From NCBI GenBank assembly GCA_024102815.1, contig JAGFJJ010000006.1, positions 62,001-126,000 of the forward strand: 64,000 nt of DNA, written 5' to 3'. Of this stretch, positions 35,612 to 43,236 are shown in pieces. The notes under the pieces are model-generated. The model was not told where the DNA came from, made no database searches, and saw only the letters and a program-made list of their open reading frames with translations. Positions within the stretch are counted from its first letter, which is position 1, and each line of letters begins with the position of its first letter. Source of the stretch: Phycisphaerae bacterium (GTDB lineage: Bacteria; Planctomycetota; Phycisphaerae; UBA1845). The position numbers and the translations under genes were made by a program.

Positions 35612-36574
35612 CTATTTCGACCGCTTCACCACGAAGAACGTAATACCTGCGGCGATCGCGGCCACGCCGACCGCCGCGCCGGCGAAGATCACCAGATTGG
35701 CATAGACCGTCGTCAGCAGACCGGGCACAAACCCACGCAACATTGCCGTCGCGCCCAGCGCCGCAACCCAAAGAACCGCCAGCGCCACGACCATCGTCGC
35801 GGTCAATGCCGAGGAAACAGCATCGCCAGCGTACGCTTCCTCGCCGACATATGCCGCCTGCCGCGTGCGGGCGGCCGCCTTGCCGCCGGCGGGAGGCGCA
35901 GCAACCGGCTCCGCCGATTCTTCTTCGCCGATCTCCGCAACTTCGGTGAGGGCCTCATCCATCCCGGCGCGCGTCGCTTCGCCGGCGGGCTCGGCCTCTT
36001 CTTCCGCTTCCTCGTCCTTGTCGGTGTAGATCTCTTCCAGCAGCTCCGAGCCGAGCGACGTATCGTCGCTCTCGCGCGTCAGTTCGAGAATCCCCGAGCC
36101 GCTGCCGCTGCCTTCCAGCCCGAGTCCGCCCACGTCGGTCACCGCGGTCTGGGCCAGCGGATCAACCATTTCGTCGAGTTCGTCGTCGTCGAAAACGTTG
36201 ATGCCCGCAGAAGGAACCGATGTCCCGCCGGTCGAGGCCTCCTTCTTCGCACCCGGACGCCCCGCAGCCGTGTCCTCCGACTCTGCGGAAGCCAGGCTCA
36301 GCACGTCACTTCCGCCCAGCCCTGTATCCAGTTCGTCGCCATCATCCGCGGGCTCCAGCACGATCTCCCCGCTGGCGGACGCGCTGGAGGCATCCGGCGG
36401 CGGTGCCGGAGGCAACGTTGAGGCCAGCTTCTCGACATCCTCAACCTTATACGCCGCAGCCCCGCCGTCCCGAAACTCGCGCAGCTTGCCCTCGCGTACC
36501 AGCGTCTTGATGCCGTCCGTCGACCGCTGAAGTTTCTTGGCCGCCTCGTCTGTAGAGTAAAACGTCTTCGCCAT
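35612..36574 (-). CDS. Excisionase-like HTH domain, acidic linker and two C-terminal membrane helices
   Basis: The 320-residue product starts with a MerR/excisionase-like DNA-binding motif (YSTDEAAKKLQRSTDGIKTLVREGKL, residues 6-31). A long acidic, Ser/Gly/Asp-rich region (60-245) follows. Two hydrophobic helices at about 255-280 and 290-315 end in KRSK. A DNA-binding-type head on a membrane tail suggests a membrane-linked regulator or a chromosome-tethering protein, but no function is known. It is 19 nt downstream of a single-pass membrane gene on the same strand, so the two are probably cotranscribed. Confidence 0.6.
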   Translation of the reverse strand: MAKTFYSTDEAAKKLQRSTDGIKTLVREGKLREFRDGGAAAYKVEDVEKLASTLPPAPPPDASSASASGEIVLEPADDGDELDTGLGGSDVLSLASAESEDTAAGRPGAKKEASTGGTSVPSAGINVFDDDELDEMVDPLAQTAVTDVGGLGLEGSGSGSGILELTRESDDTSLGSELLEEIYTDKDEEAEEEAEPAGEATRAGMDEALTEVAEIGEEESAEPVAAPPAGGKAAARTRQAAYVGEEAYAGDAVSSALTATMVVALAVLWVAALGATAMLRGFVPGLLTTVYANLVIFAGAAVGVAAIAAGITFFVVKRSK

Positions 36575-36593
36575 GTCTCGTCAGTATCCCTCG

Positions 36594-37058
36594 TCAGGGT
36601 TCCTGTTGAACGTCTTCGCCGGCTCCCTCAATCCGATAGCGGCGCTGCTCCTCGACGATTCGCTCCACGTCCTCGGGAGACAGTCCGCAGTTGTTGTAGT
36701 TTTCCAGGTACCGATCATATCGCCACGTCCGGGCGGCAGCCAGCCGCATGCAACTCTTCTGCGGCTCGTACTCGTACGCCCACATGGTCATGGCGTCCAC
36801 GTCGACGACGTACACGCCAAACGTGTTCTTGGTCATCTGCCCGGTGAACGCGAATACGCCACGCGATCCGCCGCTGGCAACCGGCTGGGCCCAGGCCCGA
36901 CTATCCAGCACCGGCGCCCCGCCGCCGAGCTTATCCACCGCGTACGTCACCGCCAGAGCCGAAAGCGCCACGCCGATCAGCCACAGTGCCGCCGTGCGCA
37001 TTCCGTCCGGACCGCCAGGCCGGGAAGCTCTTGTTTCCACGTCGGTTACGGAGTTCAT
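36594..37058 (-). CDS. Single-pass membrane protein, partner of the HTH/membrane protein
   Basis: The 154-residue product has one helix near residue 20-40 (LWLIGVALSALAVTYAV). A small beta domain (FAFTGQMTKNTFGVYVVDVDAMTMWAYEYE) and a C-terminal helix (LSPEDVERIVEEQRRYR) follow. The beta domain reads like a periplasmic sensor or a stub of a conserved planctomycete family. No family is named with confidence. It lies 19 nt upstream of the HTH/membrane gene. ATG 37058 has GGAAG just upstream. Starts further upstream are not supported. Confidence 0.6.
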   Translation of the reverse strand: MNSVTDVETRASRPGGPDGMRTAALWLIGVALSALAVTYAVDKLGGGAPVLDSRAWAQPVASGGSRGVFAFTGQMTKNTFGVYVVDVDAMTMWAYEYEPQKSCMRLAAARTWRYDRYLENYNNCGLSPEDVERIVEEQRRYRIEGAGEDVQQEP

Positions 37059-37366
37059 ACGCTTCCGCGGATCATCATCTCGGGCTTGGAACACTTGCGG
37101 TGCGGGCAATTGCCGGCCCGCCAATCCTGCGATTATAGGCCTGTTCCGAGGTCGCCACAAGCCGACGGAATCCCGCGGGAATCGCCCGACATACTCATAC
37201 AACGCAATCGCCGCCCGCGCGATGATCGTGCTACACTCCCGATGCGATCCATGGCCGCCCCCCGCACCCGAACGCGCGCCTGTCGCGGGTTCGAAAACCG
37301 AAGGTGTTGGCCCGGCGCGACTTGTGGGCGTACCCTTGTCGCGGAAACCGCGAGGGAGATTCCGGA
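37059..37366. other. Gene-less divergent region
   Basis: The 308 nt lie between the minus-strand gene at 36594 and the plus-strand DUF192 gene at 37367. They show no credible coding frame. Promoters for both must be here, but no near-consensus -35/-10 pair was recognised by eye. Confidence 0.4.
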
Positions 37367-37828
37367 ATGCGCTATCCGATTCCAGTTCTGACGGCAGTTC
37401 TTGTCGCGATGGCCTCGCCCGCCTGTGTCCCCTTGACTGGTGGTAACACCGGCGGCGAGGGCTTACCCATGGCGAGCATCGCGATCGGCGACGACATTTT
37501 CACGGTCGAGGTGGCCGCCACCGCCGCGGCCCAACGCCAAGGGCTGATGGGGCGCACGGAGCTGGCCGAAGACGCGGGCATGCTCTTCGTCTTCGACCAC
37601 CCCATCGTCCCGTCCTTTTGGATGCTGAATACACTGATCCCGCTCGACATCGCCTTCATTCGAGAAGACGGCACGATCGCATCCGTCGATACGATGCAGC
37701 CCCAGACCCTGGATTCCCATGTCCCCCCTGAGCCCGTCCTGTATGCCTTGGAAGTACCGGCCGGGCAGCTCGAGGCGCGCGGGATCGGCCCGGGCGACGC
37801 CGTAACCATCGCCTACAACGAACCGTAA
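37367..37828 (+). CDS. DUF192-family exported protein
   Basis: The 153-residue product has an N-terminal signal peptide (IPVLTAVLVAMASPAC). A DUF192 domain follows: VEVAATAAAQRQGLMGRTEL, GMLFVFDHP, FWMLNTLIPLDIAFI and VDTMQPQT. DUF192 proteins are small beta-barrel-like exported proteins of unknown role. The cysteine in SPAC could be a weak lipobox. ATG 37367 has GGGAG 8 nt upstream, so the longer upstream frame is not used. Confidence 0.8.
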   Translation: MRYPIPVLTAVLVAMASPACVPLTGGNTGGEGLPMASIAIGDDIFTVEVAATAAAQRQGLMGRTELAEDAGMLFVFDHPIVPSFWMLNTLIPLDIAFIREDGTIASVDTMQPQTLDSHVPPEPVLYALEVPAGQLEARGIGPGDAVTIAYNEP

Positions 37829-37887
37829 TCCAGTCTTCCAGGTACGAATGGACTGTTCGAAAACGCCGGTGCCGGGTTCAGCGCGCC

Positions 37888-38754
37888 CTACGCGCCAAGC
37901 TTCCTGCTCTGCGCTCGAGATCGCTCCCTGAAGGCCTCGTGCAGGCGCAGCGTAACGGGGCCGACCTTTCCGTCGCCCACGGGCTTGCCATCCACCGAGG
38001 TTGCCCCCAGGACCTGAAGCGTCGTGCTGGAGAGGAAGAGTTCGTCAGCCCGGAAAAGGTCCGACGCCGGGAACCGCTCTTCGCGAACGGGCACGGCAAT
38101 GGCCTCGGCACATTCCATGATGAACTGCTGCGTGATCCCGTGGAGCACGGACACATCCCGGGTGGGCATAAACAAGGTGCTGTCGCGAACCATGAAGATG
38201 TTGGCCGCGGTGCACTCGCGAACTTCGCCCGAAGGGCTGATGAAGACGGCATCGTCGTAGCCCTCGCGCAAGGCCTGATCCTTGGCCAGGACGTTGGGCA
38301 GAAGCGTGACCGCCTTGATGAAGCAGCGTGCCCAGCGCTCGTCGCGCACGGCCTTGAGTCGCATGCCGCGGCGGCGCAATTCCTCCGGCACCGGCTTGAG
38401 CGGGCGGAACGTCATGACCAGGGTCGGTTCCAGCCCCTGGGGAATCCCATGCGCGCGCGGGGCTACCCCCCGCGTAAGCTGGATGTATACAAGCGTGTCC
38501 CCCTCCCCGCGCCGGGCGATACCCTCGGCGATGATCGGCTCCAGCGGGCGCTTGTGGAACGGATAGTTCAGGCCGATCGCGTCGCAACTGCGGCGCAGGC
38601 GCTGCAGGTGCGGTTCAATGAGGAAAGGACGACCGTCATAAGCCACGACCACCTCGTAGACGCTGTCGCCGAACTGGAAACCGCGGTCTTCGACGGAGAC
38701 GACGGCTTTCTCGATGGGCACGAAAACACCGTTGACGAACGCGAGCTCTTTCAT
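37888..38754 (-). CDS. Class IV aminotransferase (D-amino acid / branched-chain type)
   Basis: The 288-residue PLP-dependent enzyme has fold-type IV. The start FVNGVFVPIEKAVVSVEDRGFQFGD is typical of D-alanine aminotransferase and IlvE-like proteins. CFIKAVTLLPNVLAK holds the Schiff-base Lys, and DDAVFISPSGEVRECTAANIF and THGI-type HGITQQFIME also match. D-amino-acid transaminases supply D-Glu or D-Ala for peptidoglycan. Branched-chain or aminodeoxychorismate lyase activity cannot be excluded from sequence. ATG 38754 has GAGGTG 5 nt upstream. An upstream frame to 38928 is not supported. Confidence 0.82.
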   Translation of the reverse strand: MKELAFVNGVFVPIEKAVVSVEDRGFQFGDSVYEVVVAYDGRPFLIEPHLQRLRRSCDAIGLNYPFHKRPLEPIIAEGIARRGEGDTLVYIQLTRGVAPRAHGIPQGLEPTLVMTFRPLKPVPEELRRRGMRLKAVRDERWARCFIKAVTLLPNVLAKDQALREGYDDAVFISPSGEVRECTAANIFMVRDSTLFMPTRDVSVLHGITQQFIMECAEAIAVPVREERFPASDLFRADELFLSSTTLQVLGATSVDGKPVGDGKVGPVTLRLHEAFRERSRAQSRKLGA

Positions 38755-38873
38755 AGTCACCTCGTTGGAGTGAGATCCGGCTTGTTCGCTCTCTTTCATC
38801 GGCGCGCGTTCGTCTTTCGCCTCAGTCATTTCCGTGTGTGCTTCTGCGGTTGCGCGAACGAAACTTCCCTCGA

Positions 38874-40073
38874 CTATCCGTTGCCGTTTCCCAGCGATTG
38901 CCGTACCTGATGCAGCCATTCCGCGCACTGCCTGCGGCGACTTTCATCTTGGAGTAGTGATTCCGCCTCCGCAAGCTGCTTCTCGGCGCGCGTCGGATCG
39001 CCTAGATCACGAGCGAAAATGATCCCCAGCAGCAACCGCACGCTCCCGCCCTCGACGGACTGCGGATAGCATTCGAGAAATCGCTCGAAAGCGGCCGCCG
39101 CTTCCTGGAAGCGGCGCTGCTCGTACAGGACGCGGGCGACCGCAAGCTGATCTCGCTCCGACAGGCATTGTCGTGCGTCCAATCCCAGCAGTGCTTCGTG
39201 GGCGCGAACGACACCCTCTTGGTCCCTCCGAAGCAAGGCCGCTGCGACGGCCTCCCGCGCGGCCGAGATTCGATCAAGGTGCTGATCCTCCTCCGCGCGA
39301 CGCTTGGCGTTTTCCGGGATGACCCGACCCAGCGCGCCGTATTGTGCCCGTTCCACCGACTGCGGATTGGCCATGACCGCCGCCAGCGCCCGCCGCTGGT
39401 TCCAGCGCTTCCAGAGTGCCACGATATCGAACTGATCGCGGGGCAGCGCCCGCACAAGGAGCAGGAAGATCACCGCGGCCAACCCGAAGAAGTAGCCCGC
39501 GAGATGCGCACCGTGGGCCACCTGGTTGGCGCCCCCGATCCCCGGCGCGACGATGTTGTCCCAGACGATGATCTTCAGCCCGATGAGCACCATGGCCGGC
39601 AATTCGAACACATAGATGACCAGAAACCAGAGAACACAGGTCACCCGGCTTCGCGGAAACAGGGCGAGGTAGGCCGTCGTGACCGCCGCGATCGAACCCG
39701 AGGCGCCGATCAGCGTGAAGAACTCGGGTTTGCTCACCGCGTACCCCCAGGCGGAGAACACCCCGCCGGAGAGATAGAAGCACAGGTACGGCAGGTCGCC
39801 CATCTTGCCGTTGACGGCGTTGCCGAATACCCAAAGAAAGAGCATGTTGCCCCCGACGTGCCAGACGTCGGCATGCATGAACTGGTAGGTGAAAAACTCG
39901 TGCAGGGCCGGCGCGGCCGAGTGAAACTCCAGCCAGCCCGACATCCGCTCCCGGTACTGCCCCAGAATCCCACTGTTGAACAGCAAGAAGAACAGCAGGT
40001 TCAGGCCGATCAGGAGGTGATTCGCGTGCGGCGCCTTCCGCACCGCCGCCTCTGTACGAATGGGGATAATCAT
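38874..40073 (-). CDS. Rhomboid-family intramembrane serine protease with helical TPR-like tail
   Basis: The 399-residue product has the rhomboid core. HVGGNMLFL has the conserved Asn, GASGS carries the catalytic Ser (S125), and HGAHLAGYFFG carries the catalytic His (H190). It cleaves substrates inside the membrane. A 170-residue soluble tail of Ala/Arg/Glu-rich helices (e.g. LYEQRRFQEAAAAFERFLE) looks like TPR units and would recruit partners (inference). It has six membrane helices, as in bacterial GlpG-like enzymes. It follows the DUF1844 gene on the same strand with 177 nt between. Confidence 0.85.
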   Translation of the reverse strand: MIIPIRTEAAVRKAPHANHLLIGLNLLFFLLFNSGILGQYRERMSGWLEFHSAAPALHEFFTYQFMHADVWHVGGNMLFLWVFGNAVNGKMGDLPYLCFYLSGGVFSAWGYAVSKPEFFTLIGASGSIAAVTTAYLALFPRSRVTCVLWFLVIYVFELPAMVLIGLKIIVWDNIVAPGIGGANQVAHGAHLAGYFFGLAAVIFLLLVRALPRDQFDIVALWKRWNQRRALAAVMANPQSVERAQYGALGRVIPENAKRRAEEDQHLDRISAAREAVAAALLRRDQEGVVRAHEALLGLDARQCLSERDQLAVARVLYEQRRFQEAAAAFERFLECYPQSVEGGSVRLLLGIIFARDLGDPTRAEKQLAEAESLLQDESRRRQCAEWLHQVRQSLGNGNG

Positions 40074-40250
40074 TGAACCATCGGTGCGCTTTGGTGTGTG
40101 ACAGTCATCTGTAGCGAGCCGCAGGATTCAGCCTGCGCGGATGTTCCCGATGAAGGCGACGCCTGGCGCTGTTGCAATCGCCACGTTCGACCGCTTGCCG
40201 GTCCGAAGCACAGCTTGCCCTGGAGATTAAACCAGGGACTCCCCCCAACG

Positions 40251-40667
40251 TCATTCCTGGGCCTGCGGCGACTCAGCCGATCCGGGCGGCGGCCCCTTGA
40301 CCATGTGAACGTATTGCATCCTGAGTTCGTAGAGCACCGCCCCGAGGACCTTTTTCTCGTCGTCCGACAGGTTCCCCTTGGTTTTTTCCTCGAGGACAGC
40401 CAGCAGATCGATGTGGTGCTTGGCTGCGGCGATGTTCGGCGGGATGTTCTCACCGCCCGGCCCCTGGAACCCGCCCAAGGCCACGGCCGCCTGCATCGCC
40501 AGAACATTGATGATGTCCATCACCGACGCCGCAGGCTCACCACCCGCACCGGCTCCACGCGCCGCCGCCTCCGCTTCTTTCTCCGCCAGAAGCTCCTTCT
40601 CCCGGGCTGCTTCCTCTTTCCAGTCGCTGTCGATGTGAATCCGCCCGGCTTGGCCTTCATCCGTCAT
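40251..40667 (-). CDS. DUF1844-family protein
   Basis: The 138-residue product has a DUF1844 core: VMDIINVLAMQAAVALGG, AAAKHHIDLLAVLEEKTKGNL and YELRMQYVHM. The function is not established. ATG 40667 has a perfect AGGAGG 8 nt upstream, so the longer frame to 40778 is rejected. A 6-bp hairpin (CCCTGG/CCAGGG, 40218-40237) sits 13 nt beyond the stop and may end the transcript. Confidence 0.85.
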   Translation of the reverse strand: MTDEGQAGRIHIDSDWKEEAAREKELLAEKEAEAAARGAGAGGEPAASVMDIINVLAMQAAVALGGFQGPGGENIPPNIAAAKHHIDLLAVLEEKTKGNLSDDEKKVLGAVLYELRMQYVHMVKGPPPGSAESPQAQE

Positions 40668-40743
40668 AAGCGCGTCCTCCTGCGAAAGTTGCGTTCCCGC
40701 TGCCCTGGCTCCTGCGGCGCCGTGTGGTCCGTTGACTCCGGCA

Positions 40744-42315
40744 CTATACCCCAAAATCGTTGATGGTGGGCAGGGCATCCATCATTTGCCGCAGATCTTC
40801 CGTGCGGTAGAGCGCAAAGAAGAACTCTCGACCTCGCGTGATCTTCGACTGCTCCTGGAGTCGTTCCACCTGTGCAAGCCGCGATTCCAGCCGTTCGCGC
40901 TCGTCCCCGGTCATCTCGGATAACGCGGCGTTCAGGGATCGGATTCTCTCGAATATCTCCCGGCGCCGGGTACGGTTTTCCGGCTCCTCCCGCGCCAGCC
41001 GCTGCGACTCGGCCACGAGCTGCTCCCGATCGGCAATCTCCGAATTCCGCTTTCCGATCTTGTCCGAGACGTGCCGCTGCGGGTTCCAATCCAGGTCCCG
41101 CAGTTCCTGCTTGACCTCACGCAGTACATCGTCCCGAGGCCTGCTTTCCGCCAGGCCCGGAAATAGCGTTGCCGAGACACAGCCCATCCGCGGAGGCTCA
41201 ATGTCGAAATAGTCGGCAAAGATCAGGTCACTGATGCGGTCGTACTTGGCCCCGCCGATGCCGTGGATGAAAAAGTCGCTGGCGATGAGCCGCGCCCAGA
41301 GCGTCAAAGCGAGCGCCCGCGGACGAATGCGCCAAGGCGCCAAACGCTCCCCCAGGTTCGCCGCCTCACCGTCGGCCACCTCGGACTCGCTCAACTCCGC
41401 GATCACAACGTCGTCCGCCAGCAATCGGATTCGATGGCCGTCGCTCTTCGCGAAGACGCGGCGGCGCTGGCCGCGCTCCCGAAAAGCCCACAGCGCAACC
41501 TCCGTTCCACGGACCCCATGCTCCAGATCGGGCATGGGCCGTCGAGCGCCGCGGACGCGATGCTCCTCCCGATACCGGGCCAGGGCTCCGTTGTAGCTCG
41601 CTGCGAATTGTTCGGCGCGGAGCAGCATGTCCCTTGCCACCGCGTTGCACCAATCGAAGCTGATCCGCCGGTCGGTGACCCGAACGCCCAGCGACTCCTC
41701 GACCGACCGCCGCGCCCCGGCCAACTGCTCCACCCAGTCGCCCGCGCCTGCCATCCGTCCCAATTGTTCCAGGAACAAGGGCATGGGCGTGCATTCAAAC
41801 CGCTCGCCCATCACGCTTCGAATGCGATTCTGCAATTCCGCGATCCGCCTCCCCGTCAGCGCGGGCACTTGCTCAAACAGCGCCGAGGATTGAGCGTCGA
41901 AGACAGGAATCCGTTCCACGACGGGGCGCCCACTCTCGAGCGTGGGGACCGTCAAACTGGACGTGTGGACCTGGTCGCTGTCGACCAGAATGTTCAGACC
42001 GACCCCGCCCAAACGGCTTGCCAACCGATCGGCGACGACGTACTTGGCCCAGACTCCGGGGTGAATGAATTCCGGCTGATGGCCCAATCCAATGATGGGA
42101 ACGCCGTCGCCGAAGCCAGCCACTTTGCGGAACTGACTCCGCCATTCAGCAATCGTTCGTCCCGCAACCGGCCGGCGGCACGCATCCAGCATCCGCCGAT
42201 TCTTCGCGACCGCGTCGACCCACTGGCGCGGATCCGGTTCGACCAGCACGCTGCCATGACCGGGCGGCGCTTTGAGCTTGGAGAAGTCGATCTCGGCCGA
42301 TCGCACTAGCGGCAC
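40744..42315 (-). CDS. Distant BshC-like protein (putative cysteine ligase of low-molecular-weight thiol synthesis)
   Basis: The 523-residue product has the length and layout of BshC, the cysteine-adding enzyme of bacillithiol synthesis. An early nucleotide-binding-like loop reads IIGLGHQPEFIHPGVWAKY, where BshC has a VVGGQQxGLxxGP pattern. Then come NILVDSDQVHTSSL, a mid region RPRALALTLWARLIASDFFI with a GGAKYDR step, and a C-terminal coiled coil. The key glutamines differ, so activity is not assured. The start GTG 42315 overlaps the stop of the upstream GT2 gene by 10 nt, suggesting coupling. Bacillithiol BshA/BshB genes were not seen. Confidence 0.5.
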   Translation of the reverse strand: MPLVRSAEIDFSKLKAPPGHGSVLVEPDPRQWVDAVAKNRRMLDACRRPVAGRTIAEWRSQFRKVAGFGDGVPIIGLGHQPEFIHPGVWAKYVVADRLASRLGGVGLNILVDSDQVHTSSLTVPTLESGRPVVERIPVFDAQSSALFEQVPALTGRRIAELQNRIRSVMGERFECTPMPLFLEQLGRMAGAGDWVEQLAGARRSVEESLGVRVTDRRISFDWCNAVARDMLLRAEQFAASYNGALARYREEHRVRGARRPMPDLEHGVRGTEVALWAFRERGQRRRVFAKSDGHRIRLLADDVVIAELSESEVADGEAANLGERLAPWRIRPRALALTLWARLIASDFFIHGIGGAKYDRISDLIFADYFDIEPPRMGCVSATLFPGLAESRPRDDVLREVKQELRDLDWNPQRHVSDKIGKRNSEIADREQLVAESQRLAREEPENRTRRREIFERIRSLNAALSEMTGDERERLESRLAQVERLQEQSKITRGREFFFALYRTEDLRQMMDALPTINDFGV

Positions 42316-43049
42316 GGCAAGAAGCTCACCCCCGAACTGGGCAGGATCGCGGGATTCCTCAACTCGGCACTCAACACGGCCAGGTAATGATCAAGACGAA
42401 CGGCCGGGTCATCCAGGTGACCGCCGAAGTGACGCGTCGGATCCTTGTAGATCAGTCGGACCGCCAACTCCTCGACACGCAGTCCCGCACGCCACACCTG
42501 CACCCACCACTGCATGGGCATGGCGTACCCTGGAACGGTAATCCGGACGCATTTCAACGAGCTCACCCGGTAGGCCTTGAATCCGCAAAAGGCGTCAGTT
42601 ATTCCCAGCCGGAAAAGGCTGTTGAGGCGCTCGGTGATGACACGATTAATCTCACGCCGGTCCGATGGAACCGATGGATCGGCGACGTGCCCAGCCGGAT
42701 AGCGCGTGCCGCTGATCACATCGGCCCCGCCAGAATAGGCAGCTTCGATAAACCGGGGAATGTAGGAAGGCTCATGCTGCTCGTCGCAGTCCATGGTCAC
42801 AAGCCAGTCATAGCCGTGACGCTGGGCGAAGCAAAAGGCGTCCGCGATGCTCTTTCCGTAGCCGCGGTTTTCGGCGTGGGTGACGAGGTGGATGTCCTCG
42901 CGGCGGCGAAGCAGCGTCGGGGTTTCGTCGGTCGAGCCGTCATCCACCACGAGGATTTCGTCCGCGTAGCGGCGGACTTCATCGAGAACGGACTCGACAT
43001 ACCGTTCCTCGTTGAAAATCGGTATGGCGATCAAAGTTCGGTGCGGCAT
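42306..43049 (-). CDS. Family 2 glycosyltransferase (polyprenyl-phosphate sugar transferase-like)
   Basis: The 247-residue product has a GT2 GT-A domain: AIPIFNEERYVESVL at the start, ILVVDDGSTDETP, TMDCDEQHEP (DxD metal motif) and SGTRYPAGH. It lacks a C-terminal membrane anchor. This resembles dolichyl/undecaprenyl-phosphate mannose or glucose synthases (DPM1-like). The acceptor is unknown. The stop overlaps the next gene's start. The neighbour is BshC-like, but BshA is a GT4 enzyme, so a bacillithiol link is not implied. Confidence 0.82.
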   Translation of the reverse strand: MPHRTLIAIPIFNEERYVESVLDEVRRYADEILVVDDGSTDETPTLLRRREDIHLVTHAENRGYGKSIADAFCFAQRHGYDWLVTMDCDEQHEPSYIPRFIEAAYSGGADVISGTRYPAGHVADPSVPSDRREINRVITERLNSLFRLGITDAFCGFKAYRVSSLKCVRITVPGYAMPMQWWVQVWRAGLRVEELAVRLIYKDPTRHFGGHLDDPAVRLDHYLAVLSAELRNPAILPSSGVSFLPCR

Positions 43050-43236
43050 ACGGATACCCTCTCAGGCCCGGGATCGAGCTTAATGCGAATCCTAGGAGCC
43101 TGGCGAGCGAATGACCACCCTGCGGGTCTGTTGCCGTTTTGATACACACACCCCGGATTCGGCGTGCCGGCCGCCGTCGCGGCTGGCATTACCCGACAGG
43201 CTGCAGACGGTTGGAGAAGCGAACCAACCGAATCGG

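Noticed and set aside
40100..40250. Region behind the DUF1844 gene as a small gene
   Set aside because: It has hairpins (GCAGG/CCTGC, CCCTGG/CCAGGG) but no ribosome site and no protein-like frame.
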